Assembly: GCA_003164035.1 (NCBI GenBank)
Contig: PLRS01000055.1
Coordinates: forward strand, 33,365-97,364
Reading direction: 5' to 3'
Length of the DNA: 64,000 bases
DNA from: Bryobacterales bacterium
Lineage (GTDB): Bacteria > Acidobacteriota > Terriglobia > Bryobacterales > Bryobacteraceae
Positions 25,491-35,308 of the stretch are shown here, piece by piece (the stretch's first letter is position 1; each line of letters starts with the position of its first letter). Position numbers and translations under genes: made by a program. Under the pieces are notes generated by a model. It did no database searches and had not been told where the DNA came from. It saw only the letters and a program-made list of their open reading frames with translations.

Positions 25491-26531
25491 CTAGACCACA
25501 TATTGCTCTCCCACCGCGCCCTTGAGACTCAATACGCCATCCGATTCGAGTTGCCGCACGACGGCGATGATCTGCTGTTGCGAAGCTTCGACTTCCTTGA
25601 TCTTGATGGGACCGAGCGCGTCCATATCCTCGCGCAGCATGTCCGCGCCGCGCTGCGACATGCAACCCAACATGTGGTTCCGCAGTTGCTCGCTGGTGCC
25701 CTTCAGAGCCACCGTCAATAGCTTGCGGTCCACCTTGGCCAGCACCTCCTTGAGGCCCAACTGGTCGATCAGCAGCAGATCTTCGAAGACGAACATCAGG
25801 TGCCGGATGGTTTGCGCGACGTTGGTATCCTGCTGCTCGATGCTCTCGATAATGCCGCGGCTGGTAATGGAATCGATACGATTGAGAATTTCGGCAACGG
25901 CGCGCACGCCGCCGTAGGATTCGCGGCTGACTTCTCCCAGAGCCTGGAGCTTCTGTCCGATGACACCCGCGATCTTGGTGATGATGTCCGGCGAGATCTG
26001 ATCCAGACTGGCCATGCGCTGGGCCACGTCGGCCCGCATGCCCGCCGGCAGAGACATAAGCAGGGCGGCGGCCTGCGGCACATTGAGGTGGCAAAGCACC
26101 AGGGCAATGGTCTGGGGATGTTCGTTATGAATGAACTTGGCGAGTTGCTGCGGGTCGGTTTTCTGGATGGCGTCGAACGACACGGCTTCGGCGCCCAGCG
26201 CTTTGGTCAGACGCTCCATCATGCGCTTGGCCACATCCGGTGTGAAGGCGTTGAGCAGGAGCTTTCGCGCCACCTCCAGGCCGCCGCGCGCCACGTAATC
26301 GCCCGCCGTGGAAAGGTGATGGAACTCGTTGAGGACCGACTCGGCCTGCTCGGCGGAAATGGCCGTCACTTTGGCGATTTCCTTGGTCAGCTTCTGTACG
26401 TCGTCGTCGGAAAGCTGCGGCAGCAGAGCGGCGCTGGCCTGCTCGCCCAGGACGATCATGAGCATCGCCGCCTTGTGCAGGCTGCTTGTTTTTTCGTTCT
26501 CGGCTTTGGTTGCGGAGGCGTTCAAGATCAT
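25491..26531 (-). CDS. fliG: flagellar motor switch protein FliG
   Basis: 346 residues, close to the usual 330-345. N-terminal FliF-binding region, EHPQTIALVLCHL in the middle domain, and the C-terminal torque domain with MFVFEDLLLIDQLGLKEVL and the charged KVDRKLLTVALKGTSEQLRN are all present. It joins the MS ring to the C ring and contacts the stators. It follows fliF by 21 bases in the same operon. Confidence 0.97.
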   Translation of the reverse strand: MILNASATKAENEKTSSLHKAAMLMIVLGEQASAALLPQLSDDDVQKLTKEIAKVTAISAEQAESVLNEFHHLSTAGDYVARGGLEVARKLLLNAFTPDVAKRMMERLTKALGAEAVSFDAIQKTDPQQLAKFIHNEHPQTIALVLCHLNVPQAAALLMSLPAGMRADVAQRMASLDQISPDIITKIAGVIGQKLQALGEVSRESYGGVRAVAEILNRIDSITSRGIIESIEQQDTNVAQTIRHLMFVFEDLLLIDQLGLKEVLAKVDRKLLTVALKGTSEQLRNHMLGCMSQRGADMLREDMDALGPIKIKEVEASQQQIIAVVRQLESDGVLSLKGAVGEQYVV

Positions 26532-26552
26532 GGCAAGTCTCGCAGAAAGGGT

Positions 26553-28247
26553 TTACCTCTCCTCCTCGCGGATCCAACTCCTCAAAATTTGTACGCTGAT
26601 CTCGGGCTGCATTTCGATCTTTTCGCGGAGGTGTTTGGCAAGGATCTCGGCTTTCTTGGTGATGACCGGCGTCAATTTGAGCGATTCCATTACCTTCGCG
26701 TCCATCTTTTTCTGCAGGGCGTCGCGTTCGGCCAGTTTGGCCTCGAGCTGGTTATTGGGATCGGGGCCGCCCGCCTCCAGGGCGGACGCAGCGCCCCCCT
26801 CGATGGCCCCCGGCGAGCTAGCGGTTGTCTTGCCTGGCCGCCGGTGGCGGCCGAGCAACCGCACCAACCCGATCGCCAAAGCCAGGATCACGGCCAAAGC
26901 CACACCCACCGCGATCCACAGAACCTTGCGGTCCTGCGGCCACGGGATCCCGTAGGGAACTTTCTGCGGGGCCTTTGACGGCCGCTCCACCAGGTCAGGC
27001 GGAGGCTCGCGCTGGAGGGTGGATTCAAAAGGCAGAGTGTCGACGACGATCTGGTCGCCGCGTTCCTGGCTGAAGCCGGCGACGCCGGCCACCACATCGT
27101 GAATCACCTTCAGTTCGTCGGCGGAGGGCGGCACCAGTACCCGCTGGTAACCGTTCTTTCCCCGCACCCAGGAAATGTTCTGATCCACCAGCACCGCCAC
27201 CGAAAGGCGGCGAACGGAACCCGACGGCTGGCGGGTCTTCTTGACGGTGCGGCTGGATTGATAGGTGATGTTTTCGGTGACGCGCGAAACCCGCGAGCTG
27301 CCGTTCGCGGAACGCGCCGGGGGCCGCGGAAGATTGGAGGCCGTCCCCGGAACTCCGCTTACCGTAGGCGCGCCGGAAACGTCCTCGCTGCGTTGGGAAC
27401 TGAGCATCACCGAGCGCGCCGGGTCGAACAACTCCTCGCTCTGCTCGGCAGCCGATAGATCGAACTCCAGGGAAACTCCGGCGCGAAAGCGGTCCGCTCC
27501 CAGCAGCGGCTCCAGCGTGGCATTGACTTTGGAGAGCAGTTCCGTCTCGGCTTTGTGGCGATACTCCAGCGCCTCCTCGTTTCCCTGCACCCCATCCGGG
27601 TCCTCCGGCTTGCGGGGACGGCCCAGGAGGTTGCCATTCATATCCACTACCGAAACCTGGTCCGGAGTCAATCCTTCCACCGCGCTGGCAATCAGATGGT
27701 CGATGGCCAGCACATTGCGCGGATTCAGGTGCATGCCGGGGCGCAACTTCACAAGCACGCTCGCTTTGGCCGGCTGTTGCTCCTCGACAAACACGGAGTC
27801 CTTGGGAAAGGTGATGTGTACGCGGGCCTGCTCGACCTCCGCCAGGGACATGACGGACCGTTCCAGTTCCCCTTCCACGGCCCTTCGGTAATTGACGTGT
27901 TCGGCGAATTCGGTGGCTCCCAGGTTGGCTTTGTCGAAGAGCTCGAAGCCGATCCTGCCGGTTTTCGGCAACCCCTCGGCCGCCATGGTGAGACGCAACT
28001 CGGCCAGTTTGGCGGAGGGCACCAGCACGCTGCCGCCGGGCTCCGGCAAACGATAGTCCACACCGCCCTCGCGCAATTTCTGCACAATGGCGGCGGCGTC
28101 CTCCGGCGGCAGCGACGTATACAGCGGCTTGAAATCGGACTCGTGCTGGCGGTGCACCAGAGCCCACAAGCCGATTGCCGCCAGCGCAGCCACCGTGGCA
28201 ATGGTCAGACGCTGCCGAAGGGAAAGGTTGGCCAGTAACTTTTTCAT
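26553..28247 (-). CDS. fliF: flagellar MS-ring protein FliF
   Basis: 564 residues. N-terminal membrane helix (LTIATVAALAAIGLWAL), the YscJ/FliF ring-building region (YTSLPPEDAAAIVQKLREGG; VEQARVHITFPKDSVF), a long less conserved periplasmic domain and a second membrane helix at about residues 445-465 (ILWIAVGVALAVILALAIGLV-like). A C-terminal tail binds FliG. It forms the MS ring, the first structure of the basal body. Complete and of normal length. Confidence 0.97.
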   Translation of the reverse strand: MKKLLANLSLRQRLTIATVAALAAIGLWALVHRQHESDFKPLYTSLPPEDAAAIVQKLREGGVDYRLPEPGGSVLVPSAKLAELRLTMAAEGLPKTGRIGFELFDKANLGATEFAEHVNYRRAVEGELERSVMSLAEVEQARVHITFPKDSVFVEEQQPAKASVLVKLRPGMHLNPRNVLAIDHLIASAVEGLTPDQVSVVDMNGNLLGRPRKPEDPDGVQGNEEALEYRHKAETELLSKVNATLEPLLGADRFRAGVSLEFDLSAAEQSEELFDPARSVMLSSQRSEDVSGAPTVSGVPGTASNLPRPPARSANGSSRVSRVTENITYQSSRTVKKTRQPSGSVRRLSVAVLVDQNISWVRGKNGYQRVLVPPSADELKVIHDVVAGVAGFSQERGDQIVVDTLPFESTLQREPPPDLVERPSKAPQKVPYGIPWPQDRKVLWIAVGVALAVILALAIGLVRLLGRHRRPGKTTASSPGAIEGGAASALEAGGPDPNNQLEAKLAERDALQKKMDAKVMESLKLTPVITKKAEILAKHLREKIEMQPEISVQILRSWIREEER

Positions 28248-28350
28248 CGAAGTCGGATTTCTCGCGCCGCGCCCTGCGACAAAGTAACCATCGGCATAGG
28301 GCGGGGAAAACGTGAGGGGCCGACCGCCTCACTTGCCAGCCGGCAAGACC

Positions 28351-28647
28351 TTAAATCTGCATTTTCATGACTTCCTGGTACGCACTGATTACCTTGTTTC
28401 GAACTTGCAAGAACAGGTCGAAGGCCAATTCCGCCTGGTTGGTGGCCATCACGGCGTTGTGCAATTCCTCGCCGTCGCCGTTCAGATAGCTCGCCACCGA
28501 CGCCGAAGCGTTCTGGTTGAGAGCTTCCACGCTGTTTACCGCCTGGGCAAATACGCCGGCAAACGCGCCACCGGATGTGGCGGAGGCGGCAACCGCCGGC
28601 AATTCCACCGGCACGGGCGGAGTGATGGGAGGAATTGGGGCAATCAT
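28351..28647 (-). CDS. fliE: flagellar hook-basal body protein FliE
   Basis: 98 residues. The C-terminus DLFLQVRNKVISAYQEVMKM and the upstream LHNAVMATNQAELAF are the conserved FliE signature. FliE links the MS ring to the proximal rod and is one of the first export substrates. It lies 103 bases upstream of fliF and 28 bases downstream of flgC in the same operon. Confidence 0.95.
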   Translation of the reverse strand: MIAPIPPITPPVPVELPAVAASATSGGAFAGVFAQAVNSVEALNQNASASVASYLNGDGEELHNAVMATNQAELAFDLFLQVRNKVISAYQEVMKMQI

Positions 28648-28675
28648 CGAAGTTCTTCCCGCACAGTCTCCTCCT

Positions 28676-29128
28676 TCAACGCAACAGGTCGATCGAGCGC
28701 TGGATCATATCCTTCACCGCGCCGATGGCAGCCACATTCGCCTCGTAACCCCGGGACGCACTCATCAGGTCCACCATATCCTCGGCTGGGTTCATGCGGG
28801 GAAACGCGACATAGCCCTCCGCGTCGGCATCGGGATGTCCGGGCAGATACCGGCGTTCGGGATCCCGCGTATCGGTGACGATCTGGGCAACCGTGACGCC
28901 GTTGGCGGATGCCTCGTCCAGGGAGCCTTCAGACTGTTGGAACAGGACCGAGGCGAAGGGCGAGGCAACCCCACTGCTTTCGAACACGGCGTCCTTGCGG
29001 CGATACGGACCGCCTTCGGGCGTTCGCGTGGTCTCCGCATTAGCCAGGTTTTCCACCAGCAGTTCGGCCCGCGTCCGCTGCGCGGACATGCCGGATGCGC
29101 TAACCGACAAGGCGGAAAACAGACTCAT
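28676..29128 (-). CDS. flgC: flagellar proximal rod protein FlgC
   Basis: 150 residues. N-terminal rod signature LFSALSVSASGMSAQRTRAE, then LLVENLANAETTRTPEGGPY and RRKDAVFE, and the C-terminal MNPAEDMVDLMSASRGYEAN with the closing helix. Normal length. The start overlaps the flgB stop as ATGA. It builds the proximal rod with FlgB, FlgF and FliE. Confidence 0.97.
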   Translation of the reverse strand: MSLFSALSVSASGMSAQRTRAELLVENLANAETTRTPEGGPYRRKDAVFESSGVASPFASVLFQQSEGSLDEASANGVTVAQIVTDTRDPERRYLPGHPDADAEGYVAFPRMNPAEDMVDLMSASRGYEANVAAIGAVKDMIQRSIDLLR

Positions 29129-29457
29129 GAGCCTTGACCCTCTTTGATGGCGGAACGCACCTGCTGGATCTGCGCGCGCAGCAGACTCTCAGCCGCCTGA
29201 AAGCGCAACGAGTTCTCCGCCAACAGGCGCGACTCACGGTCCAGGCTCACGTTATTGCCGTCGTTCTTGGTGATCAATCCCCCAGCTTGCAGAATTTCGG
29301 GCGATCCGGAAGCGCGGCGCAGTTCGTCCGCAAAATCGATGTCCTTGGTCTGGTAGCCTGGGGTATCGACATTGGCGATATTGGACGTTACCAGGCTTTG
29401 CCGCGCGCTGAGCAGGTCCATGTATCGCTCCAATTGCGCGGCCACGGGGTTGAGCAT
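29125..29457 (-). CDS. flgB: flagellar proximal rod protein FlgB
   Basis: 110 residues from the ATG of MLNPVAAQLERYM. The rod motif LVTSNIANVDTPGYQTKDID is diagnostic. It is a little shorter than usual (about 130) but complete at both ends. A GGAG sits directly before this ATG and AAGG a few bases further up. It is the first gene of the eight-gene basal-body operon. The promoter should lie in 29458-29576, after the end of an unrelated permease gene on the same strand. Confidence 0.95.
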   Translation of the reverse strand: MLNPVAAQLERYMDLLSARQSLVTSNIANVDTPGYQTKDIDFADELRRASGSPEILQAGGLITKNDGNNVSLDRESRLLAENSLRFQAAESLLRAQIQQVRSAIKEGQGS

Positions 29458-29576
29458 CTCCGTTACCTTGGGCAAGCGGGGGGCCAAGCGGGAAGACGCT
29501 TGAAATCAATGGCTTTTGGGAGAATTGGCGACAAATAGCTGGCACGGCGGCAAGATTTTGCCGGGCCTGGCCGCTT

Positions 29577-32066
29577 CTACTCCTCGTGGATCGCATCGGC
29601 CGGGCGCAGTCCGGAAGCCACCCGGGCCGGATACAAGGCGGCCAGCGTAGTGACCAGCCAGACGACGGCCAGGGCTCCCGCCAGCGGTGCGCCGGGCGGG
29701 TGAAACTGAATGGTCCAGCCGAAACTTTGCCGGTTGACAACGAAGATCAGCAGCAGCGAGAGAGCCAATCCCAGCGCCATGCCGAGCAGGGAAGCAAACA
29801 TGCCGATGAGCGCGGCCTCGGCCAGGATCATGCCGCGAATCTGGCCCGTCGAAGCACCCAGGTAGCGCAACAGGCCGAACTCGCGCCGCCGGTCCAACAC
29901 CAGTGCCAGCAATGAGTTGGCCGCTCCCAGCATGGCCACTACGATGGCCACGGCTTCGAGCGCCCAGGTGATGGCAAAGGTACGGTCGAAGACCTCTACC
30001 GAGCGGTCGCGCAACTGCTCGGTGGGCACGACGGTGACATCCAAGGCGGCGAGGCGGCGCTCCATCTCCCGCCGAACGGCTTCCCGGTTGGCGGCGGGCG
30101 CCAGATAGACGGAGGCGCTGGTGGCGGGCTGGCCGGGGAGGTAATGGAGCAAGGTGGTGCGATCGATGAGAATCAGACCCTGGCTGCTACCGTAGTCGTA
30201 GAAGACTCCGGCCACCCGGAACACAACGTCCTGGCCGCCCAGCGCCAACGTGAATCGCCCGCCGGCGCCGATACCGTGCTTGTTGGCGAACGGCTCACTG
30301 ACGATGGCGGCGTCGCGGCCGGGCAGGCTGGCCAGGACGGCATCCCGATCCTGGCCACCCAGGAAGCGCAGACGTCCGTAGCGCCGCGACACGCCGGCGT
30401 CGTTGCCGCCCAGCAAGGCCCGCTCGCCGCGATAGTGAATCGCCAGACCGTGGAACAGATCGACCGCGGCGACGCCCGGGGTATTGCGCAGGAGGTCCCC
30501 AACGGCAGCGGCGAGCGGGGTGTAATCGTCGGCGCCGCCGCGGCCGGCGGGCGAAACGAACAAGTCGGCGCGCAGCCGGAGGTCGAGCCAAGCCACCACG
30601 GTTTCGCGAAAACTGCCCACCATGATGCCGACGCTCACCATCATGGCGATGGCCGTGGCGAGGGCCGCCACGATCACCGAAGTTCGCGCCAGCGAGGCGG
30701 TCAGGCCGCGCCCGGCCAGCAGCGTTTCCATGCGCGCGGCGAGCAGCCGGCGGATGGCCCGTTCCACCCCCAGGACGAGCGCCGGCGCGGCCAGCGCGGC
30801 GGCGGCGATGGAAGTAAAGGCCGCCGTATAACCGGCCGCCGGAAGCCCATGCCAGGGCCCCAGGCGCGCCAGCGCGAAAGACACCGCAGCCATGACGCCC
30901 GCCGCGGCCAGCCAGCGGCGCCAACGCAGGCGGGCGCGGTGCTCGTGGGCGCCGCGGCTCATGGCCTCGGTGGGAGTCACGTTTAACGTTTCCAGCGCGG
31001 GCGCCAGCGCCGAAGCGATCGCGACCGCGAATCCGGTGGCGAGTCCCAGCCGGATTTCCCCCCAGGCGAGCGCGATGGGCGCCGGGCGACTGGTGGTGTA
31101 GAGCGCGTTCACCGTCTGCGCAATCATGCCCAAGACCAGTTTTGCCAGACCGTGGCCGAACGCGATCCCCAGCGCCGCTCCCGCCAGCCCCAGTAGTGCC
31201 GCCTCCGCCAGGAACATGCCCACCACCGTGGCACGGCCCGCGCCGATGGCGCGCAGAATTCCGATCTCGGCGCGCCGCCGCACCACGCTCACCGCGATGG
31301 TGTTGTAGATCAGGAACGCTCCCACCACCAGCGAGACGTAGCTCAGCACGCGCAAATTCAGCCGAAAGGCGCTCAACATGCGCTGGTTCTCGCCGGCGCG
31401 CGCGCCCGGCCTCGCGACGAAATATCCGGTTGGCAACTGGCGGCGCACGGCCTTCTCCACCGCGTCCGGATTCTCCGCGGGGGCCACGGTGACCTCGATC
31501 CGGTCGAGCTTGCCGTAACGCCCGGTCAGGCGCTCAAAATCGGCGATGTCCAGGGCGGCAAACTCGGCGGCGCCCGCATCCACCACCGCCGCCACCGGGA
31601 AACGGTGCAGGCGGCCCTGGACGGCGGCTTCGAGCACGCCGCCGGCGGCCAGGTTCGTCCGCTCCGCCATGGCACGCGACACCACCACGCCATCCGCCTG
31701 GGGCTTGCGCTCGAAAGCCGCGCCGGGTCTCCCGCCGCCGATCGCATCCACGCCGTAAAGCGGGAAAGCGCCCGCGCCATTAACCAGCGCCCGCGCCTCC
31801 ATGAGGGGCGAAAAGCGGGCGTCGAAAGGCAGCCCGCTGAGCCGGCCGATCCAGCCTTCGTCCACGCCGCCATTGGCGTAGATTTCGAGGTCGGTCTTGC
31901 CGGCCAGGGTTTCGAGCGACGATTGAAACGATCCGGTGGCGGCGTCGCCGGCCAGTTCGATGGCGATCACCACAGCGACTCCCAGCGCCACCGCCAGAAT
32001 CGTCAATACGGTACGCAGCGGATCGCGCAGGAGTGGGCGAAGGATCAGGGTGCGGAGCAACTTCAT
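29577..32066 (-). CDS. large FtsX/LolC-type ABC permease without adjacent ATPase
   Basis: 829 residues. Two FtsX modules: TM1 near the N-terminus (LTILAVALGVAVVIAIELAG), a MacB_PCD-like periplasmic region, three helices (YVSLVVGAFLIYNTIAVSVV; RRRAEIGILRAIGAGRATVV), then a second set ending with RRREFGLLRYLGASTGQIRG and a last helix near the C-terminus. The layout matches YbbP-like permeases, which act with a YbbA/LolD-type ATPase in lipid or lipoprotein handling or hydrolase release. No ATPase gene is next to it: the flagellar operon lies downstream and a methyltransferase is divergent upstream. Start chosen at MKLLRTL. Confidence 0.85.
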   Translation of the reverse strand: MKLLRTLILRPLLRDPLRTVLTILAVALGVAVVIAIELAGDAATGSFQSSLETLAGKTDLEIYANGGVDEGWIGRLSGLPFDARFSPLMEARALVNGAGAFPLYGVDAIGGGRPGAAFERKPQADGVVVSRAMAERTNLAAGGVLEAAVQGRLHRFPVAAVVDAGAAEFAALDIADFERLTGRYGKLDRIEVTVAPAENPDAVEKAVRRQLPTGYFVARPGARAGENQRMLSAFRLNLRVLSYVSLVVGAFLIYNTIAVSVVRRRAEIGILRAIGAGRATVVGMFLAEAALLGLAGAALGIAFGHGLAKLVLGMIAQTVNALYTTSRPAPIALAWGEIRLGLATGFAVAIASALAPALETLNVTPTEAMSRGAHEHRARLRWRRWLAAAGVMAAVSFALARLGPWHGLPAAGYTAAFTSIAAAALAAPALVLGVERAIRRLLAARMETLLAGRGLTASLARTSVIVAALATAIAMMVSVGIMVGSFRETVVAWLDLRLRADLFVSPAGRGGADDYTPLAAAVGDLLRNTPGVAAVDLFHGLAIHYRGERALLGGNDAGVSRRYGRLRFLGGQDRDAVLASLPGRDAAIVSEPFANKHGIGAGGRFTLALGGQDVVFRVAGVFYDYGSSQGLILIDRTTLLHYLPGQPATSASVYLAPAANREAVRREMERRLAALDVTVVPTEQLRDRSVEVFDRTFAITWALEAVAIVVAMLGAANSLLALVLDRRREFGLLRYLGASTGQIRGMILAEAALIGMFASLLGMALGLALSLLLIFVVNRQSFGWTIQFHPPGAPLAGALAVVWLVTTLAALYPARVASGLRPADAIHEE

Positions 32067-32333
32067 GCCTGCTCGCAATTCTCACACAGTCTTCGCGCGG
32101 CGATGCGCGCGCCGTGGGTGCCGCGCGAGCGATGGCATTGACAAGGCAATAGCCTCTTGTGATACTGGCGGCTTCAGTAATAGCTGGAGGCGCCCCGGCA
32201 CCTGGCCGGGGACAATGCGCCAGGCATGCTCGCGCGAAGGCACCAGGCGTCCATGTGCTCATTCCGTGGGATCACTCCGGGCGCTTTGGAAGCGGCCGGC
32301 GCGCCGATCAGCCGGGAGCCGCAGGAGGTCACT

Positions 32334-33209
32334 ATGGGGAAGCGCGCCACCGCCGCGAGGACCGCGTTCGGTCCGATGGTGATCGTCGCCTGCGAACAGT
32401 ACCTTCCGGAGCCGCAACGCTTGATCCGGGACAACCTGGCGTTGCGCTTTCTGCCACCCGCCGTGCGGCTCCTCACGGGCGCATGCAAGTGGGGCTTTGT
32501 GCGGCAGGCGTTGATGAATAAAGCGGAGAAAAGCGCACCCGGGGGGTGGGCCGGAATAGCTTGCCGCAAACGGTATATCGACGATAAGGTGTCCGAGGCG
32601 GTAGCGGCGGGGATCGACTCGGTCGTGGTCCTTGGCGCCGGCCTGGACACCCTGGCATGCCGCCTGGTCGCGCGGGCCGATGTCCACGCGTACGAGGTCG
32701 ATCTGCCGTCGAACATCGAGTACAAGCAAGCAGGGATGCGAGCGACGTACGGCCGTGTGCCCAGGGGCGTGGCGTTGGTCCCGGTCGATTTTGAGACCGA
32801 TGACCTGGGGAACGCTCTCGTAAAGAACGGCCTGCGGATCGAAAAAGCAACCATGTTCGTGTGGGAAGCCGTCACGCAATATCTGACGGAGGAAGGCGTC
32901 CGCAAGACTCTCGCGTTTCTCTCGAAGGCGGGCGCCGGCAGCCGCATGGTTTTCACCTATGTCCGCAAGGACTTTCTCGATGGCGCCGACTTTTACGGCG
33001 CGCAGCAAATCTACAAGCGGTTTGTCGCGGGGCGGGTGTGGCACTTCGGACTTGCACCCGAGAAAGTGAGAGCATTTCTGAGCGAGTACGGCTGGACCGA
33101 GCGCGGGCAGGCTGGCCGGAGCGAGTTCGCCTCAAGATACGTCGAACCGGCGGGGCGGCACCTCCCGGTATTTGGAATCGAGCGGTGCGTCTACGCCGAG
33201 AAGCTGTGA
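32334..33209 (+). CDS. LCM-family SAM-dependent methyltransferase
   Basis: 291 residues. The leucine carboxyl methyltransferase-like family is recognised by VVVLGAGLDTLACRL, then YEVDLPSNIEYKQ and the later MFVWEAVTQYLTEEGVRKTL. Bacterial members (TIGR00027-like) methylate small molecules, possibly polyketides or lipids; substrates are mostly unknown. The ATG at 32334 has a strong GGAGG six bases upstream and is preferred over an in-frame start 36 codons earlier. It is divergent from the large permease. Confidence 0.85.
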   Translation: MGKRATAARTAFGPMVIVACEQYLPEPQRLIRDNLALRFLPPAVRLLTGACKWGFVRQALMNKAEKSAPGGWAGIACRKRYIDDKVSEAVAAGIDSVVVLGAGLDTLACRLVARADVHAYEVDLPSNIEYKQAGMRATYGRVPRGVALVPVDFETDDLGNALVKNGLRIEKATMFVWEAVTQYLTEEGVRKTLAFLSKAGAGSRMVFTYVRKDFLDGADFYGAQQIYKRFVAGRVWHFGLAPEKVRAFLSEYGWTERGQAGRSEFASRYVEPAGRHLPVFGIERCVYAEKL

Positions 33210-33349
33210 GACCATCGCCCGGACAATCCAGTTCGGGTCCAGGCAATCCGCCGCCGGCCTCGATGAGGGAGGGTGGCCGGCTGGAGGTTCGCTGCCTCGG
33301 TGCGGCTCGATTGGCGCAATATTCCAGAGACTCGGCCCTCGCCGCGCGC

Positions 33350-33384
33350 GGTGGGGCGCGCTCGAACCGCCAGCGCGCCCCACC
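33350..33384 (+). terminator. strong GC hairpin, possible terminator
   Basis: Perfect 13-base arms GGTGGGGCGCGCT (33350-33362) and AGCGCGCCCCACC (33372-33384) around a 9-base loop, followed by GGAGGGTTAATTAATTT. There is no clean T-run, so intrinsic termination is uncertain, and it lies 140 bases after the methyltransferase stop. The rest of the gene-free stretch 33210-33571 shows nothing else I can support. Confidence 0.4.
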
Positions 33385-33571
33385 TGGAGGGTTAATTAAT
33401 TTCCGACGGTCACGTACAGGTTCGATTGGGTGCCGATTTCCTACAGCACAGCTAACTGTCAGATAAGGAGCCCATGTCGAGAACCCCTACACCGCTCCGG
33501 CGGCGGCATCTCCAGTGAAAACTAAAGCCGATCCCGGGCAACATTCATACCCTCCGCGGCGTCACTGAAGC

Positions 33572-35092
33572 ATGCAGACTTACTGCGGCACCGGCACGTG
33601 TGCCCGGCTTGCGGCACTGTGCACCTACTTCACGGCCCTGGCATTTGGAGCCGACCCCGCGTTAACCATTTACAACCAGAACTTCGCCGTGGTTCGCGAG
33701 ATTTTTCCGCTGGACTTGAAGGCGGGCAACAACACCGTGCGTTTCTCCGGCGCCACCGCGCAAGTGGAGCCGGATTCCGTAATTCTGCGCGACCCCACGG
33801 GGCAGCGGACGGTGCAGGTGATAGAACAGAACTACCGCAACGATCCGGTGTCGCGAGAGCGGCTGCTCAACCTGTACGAAGGCAAGACGATCGAGTTCTC
33901 CGTGCGAAATCCGGACGGCACCTATCGAACCGTCAGCGGCAAGATCGTGCGCAGCGGCTACGTATCGCGCTACCAGGCAATGACCCCATACAACGGGGAC
34001 TATCAAGCCCGCCAGGCGGGGATGGCACCGGGCGGCCCGGCACAGCCCCTTATCGAGATGGACGGGAAGCTGCAGTTCCGCCTGCCGGGAGAACCGATCT
34101 TCCCCGCTTTGGGCGACGACACCATTCTCAAGCCGGTGCTCGATTGGATCCTCTATTCCGCTCAACCGGCCCGGTTCGATGCCGAGCTGAGCTATGTTTC
34201 CGGCGGCATGACCTGGAGCAGCGATTACAATATCGTCGCGCCGGAAACGGGCGATACCCTGGACCTGGTCGGCTGGGTGACGCTCGACAACCAGAGCGGC
34301 AAGCAGTTCGATCGCGCCCACATCAAGCTGATGGCCGGCGACGTCAACAAGGTGCAGCCGCAAAATCAGCCCACGAGGATGATGGTCAGCGCTGGCGCGG
34401 CGGGTGGCTACATGGAACCCCAGGTCACCGAGAAGACTTTCGAAGATTACCACCTCTACACGCTGCCGCAACCGACCACGCTTCACGATCGCGAGACCAA
34501 GCAGGTGGAGTTTCTGCGCGCCTCCGGCATCCAGTCCAAGCGCCTGTATGTCTACGACGGCATGCGGCCCGGCGGGAACTATAACGCCTATCAGGACATC
34601 CGCCAGATGCAACAGTATGGGACGCAATCCAATCCCCACGTCTGGGTGATGCGCGAGTTCGCCAATAGCGACGCCAACCATCTGGGCGTGCCTCTGCCCA
34701 AAGGCCGGGTGCGATTCTATCGCCGCGACCAGGACGGCCAGGTGGAATTCACCGGCGAAAACGAAATCGATCACACACCCAAGGATGAAATCGTCCGCGT
34801 CTACACCGGCAATGCCTTCGATATTACCGGCGAGCGCCGGCAGACGAAGTTTCAATCGCAGGTGCAGCCGGGCGGCTGGGCCGACGAGTCGTTCGAAATC
34901 AAGCTGCGGAACCACAAGAAAGAGGCCGCCACCGTACGCGTGGTGGAGCACCTTTACCGCTGGACGAACTGGGTGATCACGCAGGAATCCGCCACCCATC
35001 GCCAGGTGGATAGCCGAACTGTCGAATACGAAGTTGCCCTGCAACCGGATGAGGAAAGAACCCTGACTTACACGGCTCACTACACCTGGTGA
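33572..35092 (+). CDS. secreted DUF4139 protein
   Basis: 506 residues with a Sec-type signal (LAALCTYFTALAFGA) and a mature part starting ADPALTIYNQNFAVVRE. N-terminal segment VRFSGATAQVEPDSVILRDP and the later FDAELSYVSGGMTWSSDYNI plus the C-terminal ESFEIKLRNHKKEAATVRVV are typical of DUF4139. These are beta-rich envelope proteins of unknown function. No neighbour suggests a partner. The Shine-Dalgarno is weak. Coding is clear across the whole length. Confidence 0.85.
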   Translation: MQTYCGTGTCARLAALCTYFTALAFGADPALTIYNQNFAVVREIFPLDLKAGNNTVRFSGATAQVEPDSVILRDPTGQRTVQVIEQNYRNDPVSRERLLNLYEGKTIEFSVRNPDGTYRTVSGKIVRSGYVSRYQAMTPYNGDYQARQAGMAPGGPAQPLIEMDGKLQFRLPGEPIFPALGDDTILKPVLDWILYSAQPARFDAELSYVSGGMTWSSDYNIVAPETGDTLDLVGWVTLDNQSGKQFDRAHIKLMAGDVNKVQPQNQPTRMMVSAGAAGGYMEPQVTEKTFEDYHLYTLPQPTTLHDRETKQVEFLRASGIQSKRLYVYDGMRPGGNYNAYQDIRQMQQYGTQSNPHVWVMREFANSDANHLGVPLPKGRVRFYRRDQDGQVEFTGENEIDHTPKDEIVRVYTGNAFDITGERRQTKFQSQVQPGGWADESFEIKLRNHKKEAATVRVVEHLYRWTNWVITQESATHRQVDSRTVEYEVALQPDEERTLTYTAHYTW

Positions 35093-35308
35093 GAAGGCCG
35101 GTCGATGCGGGAGATATACGCTTCCGCCACGCTTCCTCGGAAAAGAAAGATCGCGGCCATTGTTCTTACCTTGGCCTCACCTGGACGATTGTAGCCGAAC
35201 CCGCCGACGCTGGGACTGCAATTGCCACGGAACAGGTTAAACTGGCTGAAAGATGGCTGACAAGAAAGCGGTTCCGAGCTCGCAGAGAGCGGAATACGGG
35301 AGCGGTGG

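Noticed and set aside
29472..29486. Sigma54-like TGGCCCC-N4-TTGC upstream of flgB
   Set aside because: Spacing fits, but transcription would start about three bases before the flgB ATG and lose its ribosome-binding site; the C-rich match can arise by chance.
33210..33349. Possible small gene after the LCM methyltransferase
   Set aside because: No frame with ribosome-binding site, start and plausible composition.
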